Positions 1 through 10,933 of a stretch of DNA of 64,000 bases are shown here, piece after piece; position 1 is the first letter of the stretch; each line of letters starts with the position of its first letter. The notes under the pieces are model-generated. The model searched no databases, was not told the origin of the DNA, and saw nothing but the letters and a program-made list of their open reading frames with translations. This DNA comes from Bifidobacterium moraviense (GTDB lineage: Bacteria > Actinomycetota > Actinomycetes > Actinomycetales > Bifidobacteriaceae), in the NCBI RefSeq assembly GCF_012932365.1, contig NZ_JAAIIH010000001.1:186001-250000 (forward strand), written 5' to 3'. Position numbers and translations under genes: made by a program.

Positions 1-1155
1 CTCCTTGAGCAGGCGACCGCCGTTGGCGTTCGGGTTCTCGCCGATGCGCAGCTCGCCCTTCGGCATGAAGGCGGTGACTTCCGGCTTCACGGCGCCGTTC
101 TCGTCGAACAGCTCCTCCGGCTTGTAGGACTCCAGCCAGCCCTTGAGGACCTCGAAGTGGGCCTCGGTGTCGCGGGCGGAGGCCAGCGGCACCTGGTGGG
201 AACGCCAGGAGCCCTCGGTCTTCTTGCCGTCGATGTACTTCGGGCAGGTCCAGCCCTTCGGGGTGCGGAAGATGATCATCGGGTAGAACGGACGGTGCAC
301 GTCGTCGGTCTGCGCGGTGGCCTTGATGTCGCAGATCTCGTCGAAGACGGTCTCGAACAGGTCGGCGAAGCGACGGTGGATGGACATGTGGTCCTCATCG
401 TCGAAGCCGGCGACGAACTCGTACGGCTCGTAGCCCATGCCGTGGAAGAACTCGTGGAGCTCCTCGTCGGAGATGCGGGACAGGATGGTCGGGTTGGCGA
501 TCTTGTAGCCGTTGAGGTGCAGGATCGGCAGCACGATGCCGTCGGTGCGCGGGTTCACGAGCTTGTTGGACTGCCAGCCGGTGGCCAGCGGGCCGGTCTC
601 GGCCTCGCCGTCGCCGACGATGCAGGGCACGAACAGGCTCGGGTTGTTCATCACGGCGCCGTAGGCGTGGGACAGGGCGTAGCCCAGCTCGCCGCCCTCG
701 TGGATGGAGCCCGGGGTCTCCGGGGCGTAGTGGGACGGGATGCCGCCCGGGTAGGAGAACTGGCGGAAGAACTTCTGCAGGCCAGCCTCGTCCTTGGTGA
801 TGTTCGGGAAGTACTCGGTGTAGGTGCCGTCCAGGTAGGACTGGGAGGTGCCGGCGGGGCCGCCGTGGCCCGGGCCCATGATGAACACGGTGTTCTGGCC
901 GTGGTCGGCGATGAGACGGTTGATGTGGCCGATGAGGAAGTTCAGGCCCGGGGTGGTGCCCCAGTGACCGACGAGACGGTGCTTGACGTCCTCACGGGTG
1001 AAGGGCTCCTTCATCAGCGGGTTGCTGCGGAGGTAGATCTGGCCGATCGACAGGTAGTTCGCGGCGCGCCAGTACTTGTCGACGCCTTCGAGAGCTTCCT
1101 CGGAAACCGGAGCGTTCAGCTTCTTCCAAGGGGTGCCAATAACAGGATTCGTCAT
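1..1155 (-). CDS. xfp: Xylulose-5-phosphate/fructose-6-phosphate phosphoketolase (3' part outside window)
   Basis: First 385 codons of the thiamine-diphosphate enzyme that cleaves xylulose 5-phosphate or fructose 6-phosphate with phosphate to give acetyl phosphate plus glyceraldehyde 3-phosphate or erythrose 4-phosphate. It is the key step of the bifid shunt in the cytosol. The protein starts [14 protein letters not shown] and carries phosphoketolase stretches such as [25 protein letters not shown] and [11 protein letters not shown]. The reading frame is open to the window edge; the family is about 825 aa, so slightly under half is present. The ATG has a GGAG Shine-Dalgarno in a duplicated GAGTACAG tract, giving two possible ribosome contacts. 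It is transcribed divergently from guaA. The codon bias is that of a highly expressed gene. Confidence 0.97.
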   Translation of the reverse strand, partial: MTNPVIGTPWKKLNAPVSEEALEGVDKYWRAANYLSIGQIYLRSNPLMKEPFTREDVKHRLVGHWGTTPGLNFLIGHINRLIADHGQNTVFIMGPGHGGPAGTSQSYLDGTYTEYFPNITKDEAGLQKFFRQFSYPGGIPSHYAPETPGSIHEGGELGYALSHAYGAVMNNPSLFVPCIVGDGEAETGPLATGWQSNKLVNPRTDGIVLPILHLNGYKIANPTILSRISDEELHEFFHGMGYEPYEFVAGFDDEDHMSIHRRFADLFETVFDEICDIKATAQTDDVHRPFYPMIIFRTPKGWTCPKYIDGKKTEGSWRSHQVPLASARDTEAHFEVLKGWLESYKPEELFDENGAVKPEVTAFMPKGELRIGENPNANGGRLLKE

Positions 1156-1601
1156 GTGTACTCCTGTACTCCTGCACGTTACGTGCGATTGATTATTTCC
1201 ATGTGGCCATGGAAGCGCCGCAGGCTCTGTTGAATCCGCGGTCTTCCCACGTCCAGTCAGGATTCATGGTAGGGGAAACGCGCGACTTGTTGGCCGGTAT
1301 TGTTGCAGGATGTTACGTTTTGTTCGTTTTCATCGGAGGTAAAGTTTGCCACCGTTTGCCTTGCATTTACCTTCTCCGAGTGGTAGGGGAACTTGAAAAC
1401 GTTGGAAAATGGCCGGTTTTGGACTGTTAGCGCTCCCAGCTACGTTGTCGAAACGGTTCGATGGTGAAACATCTGATCTTCGGCGTGTTGTGCGTTTTCA
1501 CGCGGGACGCCGGCACTTGTCTGATTGCACGGTCATAATCGACCTATTCGGGCGGACGGATCGGCCCGCCCGCCGCCAGCCAAAGCAACGTAAGGGAGAT
1601 C
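1156..1601. promoter_or_regulatory. Divergent xfp/guaA intergenic region with two palindromes
   Basis: This 446-nt region is more AT-rich than its neighbours, with no convincing gene. On the xfp side are two palindromes: GCACGTTACGTGC at 1174-1186 and TCCATG-tggc-CATGGA at 1198-1213. Both lie within 60 nt of the xfp start and could be operators or a 5'-UTR hairpin for this highly expressed gene. The sequence TACTCCTG is directly repeated at the xfp ribosome binding site. On the guaA side only weak promoter-like hexamers are visible, such as CATAAT near 1531. I see no recognisable riboswitch. Confidence 0.4.
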
Positions 1602-3157
<1,556 letters not shown>

Positions 3158-3164
<7 letters not shown>

Positions 3165-3350
3165 AATCCGCCGATGGAGCGCCTTCTGCGCTGAGCCGTG
3201 AAGCGGGGAGCCCGGTGGGCTCCCCGTAGGCGAGGTGAGCGGCCGCCAAGGCCGCGAAGGCTGCACGGAGTGCAGCTCCTCAGTCGCGGTACCCTCGTAC
3301 CGCTTCCTTTGGTGCGCCTTGAAGTCGCACGCATCGGCGAATTTCACTCC
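3158..3350. repeat. Multi-hairpin structured intergenic element downstream of guaA
   Basis: Outer arms 3158-3176 and 3332-3350 pair over 18 of 19 positions, and the left arm includes the guaA stop codon. Inside are five short perfect hairpins: 3178-3192 (AGCGC/GCGCT), 3204-3226 (CGGGGAGCCC/GGGCTCCCCG, loop ggt), 3239-3255 (GCGGCC/GGCCGC), 3260-3276 (GCTGCAC/GTGCAGC) and 3286-3303 (GCGGTAC/GTACCGC). The 3198-3260 section recurs at 58748-58810 with compensatory changes in the second hairpin. The function is unknown. It may be a non-autonomous mobile element, a structured 3' UTR/RNA or a terminator. Confidence 0.7.
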
Positions 3351-3352
3351 GT

Positions 3353-3441
3353 GATCGAATAACGGAGTGTCCTCTCCTCGGTCGACGTACCTTTGTACGT
3401 CTTCCCTCGGTGCGCCTTGAGGACACACACGTTATTCGATC
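3353..3441. repeat. Second long stem-loop downstream of guaA
   Basis: Arms 3353-3374 and 3419-3441 pair as 12 bp plus 8 bp around a small internal loop. The apical part holds GACGTAC-cttt-GTACGTC (3384-3401). Its 3' segment GGTGCGCCTTGAGG (about 3409-3422) matches GGTGCGCCTTGAAG in the preceding element (about 3311-3324). The two structures therefore look like tandem members of one family with variable stems. Function unknown. Confidence 0.6.
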
Positions 3442-3518
3442 CCTCCGCGGGAAGTGTTGATGGAATGTCCTCTGCATTATGCGAGACGTGACGTCGTTGA
3501 CTTACGGCAGTGGGTAAC

Positions 3519-3559
3519 GGGCCCGGAACCGCGTGGTTCCGGGCCCATTCGCGTATAAT
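3519..3559 (+). promoter_or_regulatory. 12-bp GC-rich hairpin followed by a TATAAT box
   Basis: GGGCCCGGAACC at 3519-3530 pairs perfectly with GGTTCCGGGCCC at 3535-3546. Seven bases later comes a consensus -10 box TATAAT (3554-3559), which suits the DUF1846 gene at 3603. The hairpin occupies the expected -35 position, so it may be a terminator for upstream transcription, a regulator target, or both. There is no clear TTGACA. Confidence 0.55.
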
Positions 3560-3602
3560 CGTGTCGTTTTACGACGCCGTGCCAGAGTAAGGAGACGCCG
3601 CA

Positions 3603-5084
3603 ATGCGACAGGGATTCGACAACGAGAAGTACATCGAGCTGCAGGCCGCCAGGATCCGCGAGCGCATCGCGCAGTTCGGCGGCAAGCTGTATTTGGAGTT
3701 CGGCGGCAAGCTGTTCGACGACCACCACGCCTCGCGCGTGCTGCCCGGATTCGAGCCGGACGCCAAGTTCCGCATGCTCAGCAGCCTCGCCGACGACGTG
3801 GAGATCGTCATCGCCGTCAACGCCAACCACATCGAGCAGGCCAAGGTGCGCGGCGACCTCGGCATCACGTACGACGAGGACGTGCTGCGCCTCATCGACG
3901 TGTTCCGCTCCCACGGGTTCCTCGTCGGCGCGGTCGTGCTCACCCAGTACGCCGGCCAGCCCGCCGCCGACGCGTACCGCCGGCGTCTCGCGCAGCTCGG
4001 CGTGACCTGCCGCCTGCACTATCCGATCCCCGGATACCCGCACGACATCGCGCGCATCGTCTCCGACGACGGCTACGGGCGCAACGAATACGTCGAAACC
4101 ACGCGTCCGCTCGTGGTGGTCACCGCGCCCGGCCCCGGCTCCGGCAAGCTCGCCACCTGCCTGTCGCAGCTCTACCACGAGCACCAGCGCGGCGTGAAGG
4201 CCGGGTACGCCAAGTACGAGACGTTCCCCGTGTGGAACCTGCCGCTCAACCATCCGGTCAACATCGCCTACGAGGCCGCCACCGCGGACCTCGACGACGC
4301 GAACATCATCGACCCGTTCCATCTGGAGGCGCACGGCGAAACCACCGTCAACTACAACCGCGACGTGGAGGCGTTCCCCGTGCTCAGGGCCATGATGGAG
4401 CGGATCATGGGGGAGAGCCCCTACGCCAGCCCCACCGACATGGGCGTGAACATGGCGGGCTACGCGATCACGGACGACGAGGCGTGCCGCGAGGCCGCGC
4501 GCATGGAGATCGTGCGCCGCTACTTCACCGCGGCCGTGGCGTTCAGGCGCACCGGCGCCGGGCTCGACCAGCTCGACCGACTGCGTTCGATCATGCAGAA
4601 GGCCGGCGTGGACGAGAACCTCTCGCCGGCGCGCAAGGCCACGCTCGACAAGGAACAGGCCACGGGAGCGCCGGCCGGCGCGATGGTGCTCGCCGACGGG
4701 CGCGTCGTCACCGGCAAGACCGGCGACCTGCTCGGAGCGGCCAGCGCGCTGCTCATGAACGCGCTCAAGGCCGTCGCCGGCGTGGACGATGCGCTCACGG
4801 TCATCCACGACGACGCGATCGAGCCGATCTGCCGGCTCAAGACCGAGCATCTGAAGAGCGCCAACCCGCGTCTGCACTCCGACGAGACGCTCATCGCCCT
4901 GTCCATCACCAGCGCCGTCGACCCCGTCGCACGCCGGGTGATCGACGGGCTCGACGCGCTCAAGGGCTGCGACGCGTTCTTCTCGGTCATCATCTCCGCC
5001 GCCGACGAGGCCCTCTACCGCAGGCTCGGCATCAACGTGTGCTGCGAGCCGAAGTACGAGCGCGCATCGCTGTACCACCGGTAG
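3603..5084 (+). CDS. DUF1846 (UPF0371) family protein
   Basis: A 493-aa cytosolic protein of the DUF1846/UPF0371 family, recognised from FDNEKYIELQAARI at the start, KLYLEFGGKLFDDHHASRVL and VVVTAPGPGSGKLATCLSQ. The length is typical of the family. The GPGSGK segment (around residues 179-184) resembles a phosphate-binding loop. The biochemical role has not been established in anything I can rely on. ATG follows GTAAGGAGACGCCGCA, an excellent ribosome binding site, and a TATAAT box lies 45 nt upstream. It appears monocistronic, between the structured repeats after guaA and a P-type ATPase with its own promoter-like TACAAT. Confidence 0.9.
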   Translation: MRQGFDNEKYIELQAARIRERIAQFGGKLYLEFGGKLFDDHHASRVLPGFEPDAKFRMLSSLADDVEIVIAVNANHIEQAKVRGDLGITYDEDVLRLIDVFRSHGFLVGAVVLTQYAGQPAADAYRRRLAQLGVTCRLHYPIPGYPHDIARIVSDDGYGRNEYVETTRPLVVVTAPGPGSGKLATCLSQLYHEHQRGVKAGYAKYETFPVWNLPLNHPVNIAYEAATADLDDANIIDPFHLEAHGETTVNYNRDVEAFPVLRAMMERIMGESPYASPTDMGVNMAGYAITDDEACREAARMEIVRRYFTAAVAFRRTGAGLDQLDRLRSIMQKAGVDENLSPARKATLDKEQATGAPAGAMVLADGRVVTGKTGDLLGAASALLMNALKAVAGVDDALTVIHDDAIEPICRLKTEHLKSANPRLHSDETLIALSITSAVDPVARRVIDGLDALKGCDAFFSVIISAADEALYRRLGINVCCEPKYERASLYHR

Positions 5085-5188
5085 CCGGAGCGAATCTCCG
5101 TGTCCTCCTCGCCCGTGCCACGTACCACGAACGGGCGGAGCGGCCTCGTCCTCGGCTCCCGGGCCTTCCGATCGCTGCGCCGCGGCAC

Positions 5189-5194
5189 TACAAT
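5189..5194 (+). promoter_or_regulatory. Putative -10 box (TACAAT) for the P-type ATPase
   Basis: TACAAT at 5189-5194 is preceded 17 nt earlier by TTCCGA (5166-5171), a poor -35. It is the best promoter-like match in the 175-nt gap before the ATPase. Confidence 0.35.
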
Positions 5195-5259
5195 CGGGGC
5201 TACGGGGCGCGCTGGTGACGGCGCCCGGGAACCACGGCAGCGAGGTCGGGTGATCGGCG

Positions 5260-8157
5260 ATGATCGTCTCCAACGGCACACGGGCATCCTCGTACTCCAT
5301 GGACGAGGTCAGCGTCATGACGACCGGTCAGGTCTACGAGGCGCTGCAGACCACCGAGGGCGGACTGTCCGCGACCGAGGCACGCATACGGCTCGGCGCA
5401 TACGGACGCAACGTCATCGAAGAGCGGCGCCGCACGCCCGCGGCGCTCCTCCTGCTCAAGGGATTCACGCATCTCATGGCGCTGCTCCTGTGGGCCGCCG
5501 GAGCCGTCGCGTTCGTGGCCGGACTCACCGAACTGGGCGTCGCCGTCTGGCTCGTCAACGTCATCAACGGCGTGTTCAGCTTCTGGCAGGAATACCGCGC
5601 CGGCAAGGCTGCGGAGGCGCTCAAGGACATGCTGCCGCAGCACGTGAACGTGATGCGCGACGGCGAACGCGTCAGAATCCTCGCGCAGGACGTGGTTCCC
5701 GGCGACGTGCTCATCCTGGAGGAGGGCGACAGCATCTGCGCCGACGCCAGGCTCGTCGCCGCCAGCGATCTGCAGGTCAACCAGTCCACGCTCAACGGCG
5801 AATCCACGCCCGCGCGCAAGCGCGCCGACGCCGTGGACGTCGGCGGGCTCACCGCGGCGGAGATCCCCGACCTCGTCTACGCCGGAACGTCGGTGGCGCA
5901 GGGCCACGGTCGCGCCGTGGCGGTATGCACCGGCATGACCACCAGGTTCGGCCGGATCGCCCGGCTCACCCAGAGCGTGGAGGACAAGCCCAGTCCGCTG
6001 CAGGTCGAGCTCAACCATCTCACCCGGCAGATCACCGTCTTCGCGGCGTGCATCGGCACCGCGTTCCTCCTGCTCGACATCCTCTTCGTGCACAATCCGC
6101 TCGCCCAGGCGTTCCTGTTCGCGCTCGGCATGATGGTCGCGTTCATCCCCGAGGGCCTGCTGCCCACGGTCACGCTGTCCCTGGCCATGGCCGTGCAGCG
6201 CATGGCGAAGCGCAACGCGCTGGTCAAGCGGCTGTCCAGCGTCGAGTCGCTCGGCTGCACGTCCGTGATCTGCACCGACAAGACCGGCACGCTCACCCGC
6301 AACGAGATGACCGTCGAAGCACTGTGGACGGCGCGGCGCGAATACCGCGTCACCGGGCTCGGCTACGCGCCGCGGGGAGCCGTGGAGGCCGAGGGACGAG
6401 TCTGGACGGCACGGGACGACGCCGTGCTGCGCGATCTCGTGGGCGCGGCGGCGCTGTGCACGAACGCGCACCTGCATGCCCCGTCCGGCGAGGAGCGGGA
6501 CGGATCCGCGGCCGTGCGCGAACACCACGACGCCTCCGCCGACGGCCGCTGGCAGGTGTACGGCGATCCCACCGAGGCATGTCTGCTCGTGGCATGCGGC
6601 AAGGCCGGTCTCGACCCGGATGCGCTCGCCGACGTCATGCCCCGCATGTTCGAGCTACCGTTCGATTCGCGGCGCAAGCGCATGAGCGTCGTCAACGCCA
6701 TGCCCGACGGCACGCTGCGCCTCAACGTCAAGGGCGCGCCCAACGAGGTCGTCGCGCTTGCCACGCACGTGGCCACCGATGCCGGGGACGTGCCCATGAC
6801 CGCGGCGCTTCGGGAACGGATCATGGCCGCCAACGACGCGTACGCCGATCGGGGGCTGCGCGTGCTGGCCGTCGCGCGGCGCACGCTGGACGCCGACGAG
6901 GCCCGTGCCGTGAGCTCCGGCGTCCCGGACGCGGGGGACGCGTCCGCGCCGCTCTCCGCCGAACGGATGGAGCGCGGTCTCACGCTGCTGGGGCTGGAGG
7001 CGATGGTGGATCCGCCCCGGCCCGAAGTGGCCCGTGCCGTGGAGCAGTGCCATACGGCGGGCATCCGCATCATCATGATCACCGGCGACTACGGCCGCAC
7101 CGCCGTGGCGATCGCGCGGCGCATCGGCATCGTGGGCGCGGGCGACGTGCGCGTCGTCTCCGGTCCGGAGCTGTCGACGATGGGTGACGCCGAGCTGACC
7201 GAGGCGCTGCGCGGAGACGTGGTCTTCGCGCGCATGGCGCCCGAGCAGAAGCTGCGCGTCGTGACCTGTCTGCAGCGCATGGGGCAGATCGTCGCTACCA
7301 CCGGCGACGGGGTCAACGACGCGCCCGCGCTCAAGAAGGCCGACGTGGGCGTGGCCATGGGCATGGCGGGCACCGACGTGGCCAAGGAGGCCGCGGACAT
7401 CATCCTCGCCGACGACAACTTCGCGTCCATCGTCGCCGCCATCGAGGAGGGACGCGCCGTCTACGCCAACATCCGCCGGTTCCTGCTGTACATCCTCAAC
7501 TCGAACGTGCCGGAGGCCGTGCCCAGCGCCGTCTATCTGTTTTCCGGCGGCATGGTGCCGCTGCCGCTGACCACCATGCAGATCCTGACGATCGATCTGG
7601 GCACCGACATGCTGCCCGCGCTGGGACTCGGCACCGAGCCGCCGGAGGACGGCGTGATGGACCAGCCGCCGCGCGATCCGCGCGAACGCCTGCTCGACCG
7701 TCCCACGCTCGTCAAGGCGTTCCTGTGGTACGGTCTGCTCGGCACCGTCGCCTCGCTCGCCGGATACTTCCTGGTGAACGTGCTGCACGGCTGGCCGCAC
7801 GTCCCGCTGGCGGGAATGACGGACGACGCCGACCCGGTGTACGTGGCCGCCACCACCATGACGCTGGCGTCCATCGTGTTCGCGCAGATCGGCGCGGTGT
7901 GGAACTGCCGCACGTCCCGCTCGTCCGCGCTCCGCGCGGGACTGTTCTCCAACCGGACCATCACCGTCGGCATCGTCGCCGAGATCGCGCTGCTCGTGCT
8001 CATCACCGAGGTGCCGGCGCTGCAGGGCGTGTTCCACACGGCGCCGCTCGAATTCGCCGACTACTGCTATCTGGCGTGCATTCCGTTCGCGGTGCTCGGC
8101 ATCGAGGAGCTGCGCAAGCTCGTCTGCCGCGTTCATGCCCGCCGCGCGGCGCGATGA
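5260..8157 (+). CDS. P2-type cation-transporting ATPase
   Basis: A 965-aa membrane ATPase that pumps cations using a phospho-aspartate intermediate. The order is normal for class P2. An N-terminal cation-ATPase domain (about 20-90) is followed by two TM pairs, the actuator motif TLNGES, and PEGLLPTVTLSLAMA before the phosphorylation site DKTGTLT (Asp340). Then come the nucleotide-binding domain, TGDGVNDAPALKKADVGVAMG, and a C-terminal six-helix region. PEGLLPTVT resembles Na,K/H,K-type pumps more than SERCA, so the transported ion (Ca, Na/K or Mg) is not clear. Three starts are possible: ATG at 5260, ATG at 5299, and ATG at 5317, which has GAGGT seven bases upstream. The 5260 start is the longest. 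Confidence 0.9.
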   Translation: MIVSNGTRASSYSMDEVSVMTTGQVYEALQTTEGGLSATEARIRLGAYGRNVIEERRRTPAALLLLKGFTHLMALLLWAAGAVAFVAGLTELGVAVWLVNVINGVFSFWQEYRAGKAAEALKDMLPQHVNVMRDGERVRILAQDVVPGDVLILEEGDSICADARLVAASDLQVNQSTLNGESTPARKRADAVDVGGLTAAEIPDLVYAGTSVAQGHGRAVAVCTGMTTRFGRIARLTQSVEDKPSPLQVELNHLTRQITVFAACIGTAFLLLDILFVHNPLAQAFLFALGMMVAFIPEGLLPTVTLSLAMAVQRMAKRNALVKRLSSVESLGCTSVICTDKTGTLTRNEMTVEALWTARREYRVTGLGYAPRGAVEAEGRVWTARDDAVLRDLVGAAALCTNAHLHAPSGEERDGSAAVREHHDASADGRWQVYGDPTEACLLVACGKAGLDPDALADVMPRMFELPFDSRRKRMSVVNAMPDGTLRLNVKGAPNEVVALATHVATDAGDVPMTAALRERIMAANDAYADRGLRVLAVARRTLDADEARAVSSGVPDAGDASAPLSAERMERGLTLLGLEAMVDPPRPEVARAVEQCHTAGIRIIMITGDYGRTAVAIARRIGIVGAGDVRVVSGPELSTMGDAELTEALRGDVVFARMAPEQKLRVVTCLQRMGQIVATTGDGVNDAPALKKADVGVAMGMAGTDVAKEAADIILADDNFASIVAAIEEGRAVYANIRRFLLYILNSNVPEAVPSAVYLFSGGMVPLPLTTMQILTIDLGTDMLPALGLGTEPPEDGVMDQPPRDPRERLLDRPTLVKAFLWYGLLGTVASLAGYFLVNVLHGWPHVPLAGMTDDADPVYVAATTMTLASIVFAQIGAVWNCRTSRSSALRAGLFSNRTITVGIVAEIALLVLITEVPALQGVFHTAPLEFADYCYLACIPFAVLGIEELRKLVCRVHARRAAR

Positions 8158-8179
8158 CGCTGCCGCCGCCGGTCATGGA

Positions 8180-8217
8180 AAGGCCCCGAATCCGATCTCG
8201 AACGGATTCGGGGCCTT
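8180..8217. terminator. Bidirectional terminator
   Basis: AAGGCCCCGAATCCG and CGGATTCGGGGCCTT form a perfect 15-bp stem with an 8-nt loop. It lies between the convergent P-type ATPase and NCS2 permease genes. Confidence 0.85.
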
Positions 8218-8259
8218 CGCGCATCGGCCGCGCGGCGACGAGTCGCAAAGCGTCTGATG

Positions 8260-9648
8260 CTACTTCGCCGGCGCGTCGTCCTTCGTGCCGTCGCCGGGAG
8301 CGGCGGCAAGGAAGTGCTCTTCGCCCGGCAGCACGGCGTTGAGGATCACGGCCACCACGAACGCCACGGCGATGCAGTTGGATGCGAAGATCGACTGGAA
8401 CAGGGCGGGGAAGTTCGCGAAGATCGTGCCCACCTCGGTGAAGCCGATGCCGATCGTCAGGCTTAGCGCGGCGATCGTGATGTTGCGCTGCGTGTAGCCG
8501 GCCTCGGAGATCATCTGGAAGCCGGAGAGGATGATGTTGCCGAACATCATGATCGTGCAGCCGCCCAGCACCGCCTGCGGCAGCGAGTTGAACACCTCGG
8601 CCACGGCCGGCACGAAGCTCGCCAGCACGAGGATCAGGCCGCCGGAGAGGATGACCTTGCGGTTGACGACCTTCGTCATGGCCACGAGTCCGATGTTCTG
8701 GGCGAAGCTGGTCAGCGGCAGGCAGCCGAACAGGCCGGACACCGACGAGATCAGGCCGTCGCCGGCGATGGCGCCCGCGGTCTCCCTCTCGGTGGGCTGG
8801 CGGTTGAGGCCCACCTTGGTCAGCGCGGCCGTGTCGCCGAGCACCTCGACCGAGGAGACCACGTACAGCAGCGCGAACGAGATGATCGCGCCCCAGTCGA
8901 ACACGGGCCTGAACGGCATGACGTGCGGCAGGGAGACGATCTGCAGGTCCTGGAAGCCGGAGAAGTCGACCTTGCCCATGCAGATCGCCACGACGTAGCC
9001 GACCACGAGGCCGAACAGCACCGACAGCTGCTTGGCGGTGCCCTTCATGAGCAGCTGGAACGCGAGGCACGCCACCAGCGAGATCAGGCCGAGCGTGAGG
9101 TTCTGCCAGCTGCCGAAGTCCGCGGCTCCCTGGCCGCCGCCGAAGCTGTTCGCGCCCACGCTCAGCAGCGAGAATCCGATGGACGTGACGACGATCGCCG
9201 AGACGATCGGCGGCACGAAGCGACGCCACCACTGCGCCGTCAGGCCCAGCGCCACCTCCAGCAGGCCGCCCACGAGCACCGCGCCCACCACGGCGCCGTA
9301 GCCCTTGTCGGATACGATGGCGATCGCTGCCGCCACGTAGGTGAACGAGATGCCCGTCACCATGGGCAGGCGCGAGCCGATGCGCCAGATGCCGTACAGC
9401 TGCAGGCAGGTGCCCAGGCCCGCCACCAGCAGACCGGACTGGATGATGGTGGCGGACTCCGCCGGGCTCATGTTCGCCGCGGCCGCCACCAGAAAGATCG
9501 GCGCCAGATTGGCGACGAACATGGCCATGACGTGCTGCAGGCCGAACGGGATGCCGCGCCAGAACGAGACCGGCGCGTCGAGGCTGCTCAGCGCCTTGAA
9601 CGACACGGCGTCGCCCGTCTTCGGTTTCTTCTTCTCTTCAGCGCTCAT
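8260..9648 (-). CDS. NCS2-family purine (xanthine/uric acid) permease
   Basis: A 462-aa inner-membrane nucleobase permease, probably proton-coupled. It has about 12-14 hydrophobic helices, the NCS2 signature region around LPLTSFAQNIGLVAMTKV, and GDTAALTKVGLNR. The start chosen gives MSAEEKKKPKTGD, a short charged cytosolic tail, and has AAGGAGCACCCGC upstream; longer versions of the frame run into the end of xpt. It lies 53 nt downstream of xpt on the same strand, which implies an operon for purine uptake and salvage and points to xanthine or another oxopurine rather than uracil as substrate. Confidence 0.92.
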   Translation of the reverse strand: MSAEEKKKPKTGDAVSFKALSSLDAPVSFWRGIPFGLQHVMAMFVANLAPIFLVAAAANMSPAESATIIQSGLLVAGLGTCLQLYGIWRIGSRLPMVTGISFTYVAAAIAIVSDKGYGAVVGAVLVGGLLEVALGLTAQWWRRFVPPIVSAIVVTSIGFSLLSVGANSFGGGQGAADFGSWQNLTLGLISLVACLAFQLLMKGTAKQLSVLFGLVVGYVVAICMGKVDFSGFQDLQIVSLPHVMPFRPVFDWGAIISFALLYVVSSVEVLGDTAALTKVGLNRQPTERETAGAIAGDGLISSVSGLFGCLPLTSFAQNIGLVAMTKVVNRKVILSGGLILVLASFVPAVAEVFNSLPQAVLGGCTIMMFGNIILSGFQMISEAGYTQRNITIAALSLTIGIGFTEVGTIFANFPALFQSIFASNCIAVAFVVAVILNAVLPGEEHFLAAAPGDGTKDDAPAK

Positions 9649-9701
9649 GCGGGTGCTCCTTGGTGTCTCTTCTCTCTTGTCTCTCTTTGCGGTACGCCAC
9701 G

Positions 9702-10283
9702 TCAGTGACGGAAGTCGATCTCGCCGGTCTCGGGGTCCATGGCGTCCACGATCGCCAGCGAATCCACGTCGTAGCCCTGCTCGCGCAGCAGACGGCCGCC
9801 GTCCTGGAATCCCTTCTCCACGGCGATGCCGATGCCCTCGATCACCGCGCCGGCCTTGCGGCACAGTTCGATGAGGCCCTGCATGGCCTTGCCGTTGGCC
9901 AGGAAGTCGTCGATGAGCAGCACGTGGTCGCCGGCGTTGAGGTACTTCCTGGACACGATCACCGGGAACTCCTTCTGCTTGGTGAAGGAGTACACGGTGG
10001 TGGAGTACTGGTCGCCGTCCAGATTGATGGACTGCGCCTTCTTGGCGAACACCACCGGCACGTCGCCGAAGTGGCGGGCCGCCATGCACGCGATGCCGAT
10101 GCCCGAGGCCTCGATGGTGAGGATCTTGTCGATCGGCTTGCCGGCGAAGTGCTCGGCCCACGCGGCGCCCATGTGGTCGAACAGCGCCACGTCGCACTGG
10201 TGGTTGAGGAAGGCGTCCACCTTGAGGACGTTGCCGGGCTTGACCGTGCCATCCTTGGCGATGCGGTCTTCCAGTTCCTGCAT
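9702..10283 (-). CDS. xpt: Xanthine phosphoribosyltransferase
   Basis: A 193-aa type I phosphoribosyltransferase that joins xanthine to PRPP to form XMP, which GuaA then converts to GMP. The PRPP loop is [14 protein letters not shown], and the protein has the family features [12 protein letters not shown] and [11 protein letters not shown]. The length matches Xpt from Firmicutes and bifidobacteria (about 190 aa). The ATG at 10283 follows AAGGGAGCATC. A TATCCT-like -10 box on the minus strand near 10320 would give a leader of only about 30 nt, so there is no room for a guanine riboswitch of the kind found before xpt in Bacillus. It is co-transcribed with the permease. Confidence 0.96.
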   Translation of the reverse strand: MQELEDRIAKDGTVKPGNVLKVDAFLNHQCDVALFDHMGAAWAEHFAGKPIDKILTIEASGIGIACMAARHFGDVPVVFAKKAQSINLDGDQYSTTVYSFTKQKEFPVIVSRKYLNAGDHVLLIDDFLANGKAMQGLIELCRKAGAVIEGIGIAVEKGFQDGGRLLREQGYDVDSLAIVDAMDPETGEIDFRH

Positions 10284-10435
10284 GATGCTCCCTTGGTCGG
10301 TCGGATACGGAATGCAGCGAGGATACCACCGGGCTGATACCGCCGGGCCGGTGCAGGGCGCCCGCGCAAAGGCAGGCCTTGCGCTACGCTGTAAGGCGCT
10401 CTGCATCCGAATCCCACCATCAGAAAGGCGGCACC

Positions 10436-10933
10436 ATGCGCCGAGGCCTGAGAATCACATCCGTCGTCATGATCGCGGCGGCCGTCGCCTACGCCGTCGC
10501 GGCGGGCCTGCTGTTCGCCCGCTCCTCGGTGTTCGACGTCGACAAACTGATGTTCAACACCCCGAACGCCCTGATCACCGGCGAGGACGCGATCGTGCCG
10601 TTCGGCGCCGCGTTCGTGGCCGCTGCGCTCATCCTCGCGGTCTCCGGCGTGCTCGGCCTGCTCGCCTCCACGGGCGAGAACAAGGTGCTGCTCACCGTGT
10701 TCCAGGCGATCACGTGGGTGACGATGGTCCTCGTGCTGCTGGTGGTGCTGTTCAACGTGCTGGCGGTGCGCACCGACAACCTGCTGCTGCTCATCGCCAC
10801 CGCGGCGCTGTTCGGTGTGGGCGCCGACCTGGCGCAGCGCGTCAAGCGCGAGATCCGCATCGCCGAGGGCAAGCGCTACAAGGGCCACCAGCCGAACGGC
10901 GGCCGGAACGGCCGTCAGGGGAGGTCCAAGTGA
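10436..10933 (+). CDS. Four-helix membrane protein, unknown function
   Basis: A 165-aa protein with four predicted TM segments: residues about 7-27, about 57-80 ([20 protein letters not shown]), about 87-112 (long hydrophobic [14 protein letters not shown]) and about 117-133. A basic C-terminal tail rich in Lys/Arg/Gly follows. I do not recognise a family. ATG follows AGAAAGGCGGCACC. Its stop overlaps the GTG start of the UvrD-like helicase by 4 nt, so the two are translationally coupled. A functional link to the helicase cannot be inferred from this alone. Confidence 0.75.
   Translation: MRRGLRITSVVMIAAAVAYAVAAGLLFARSSVFDVDKLMFNTPNALITGEDAIVPFGAAFVAAALILAVSGVLGLLASTGENKVLLTVFQAITWVTMVLVLLVVLFNVLAVRTDNLLLLIATAALFGVGADLAQRVKREIRIAEGKRYKGHQPNGGRNGRQGRSK

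Noticed and set aside
3477..5318. A 613-codon frame on the minus strand opposite the DUF1846 gene
   Set aside because: High-GC shadow frame: composition is Val/Gly/Arg/Asp-rich with no domain, and the plus-strand DUF1846 protein is clearly real.
10284..10435. Guanine riboswitch before xpt
   Set aside because: The likely start site leaves about 30 nt of leader, too short, and no TATA...GTCTAC-type aptamer core is visible.
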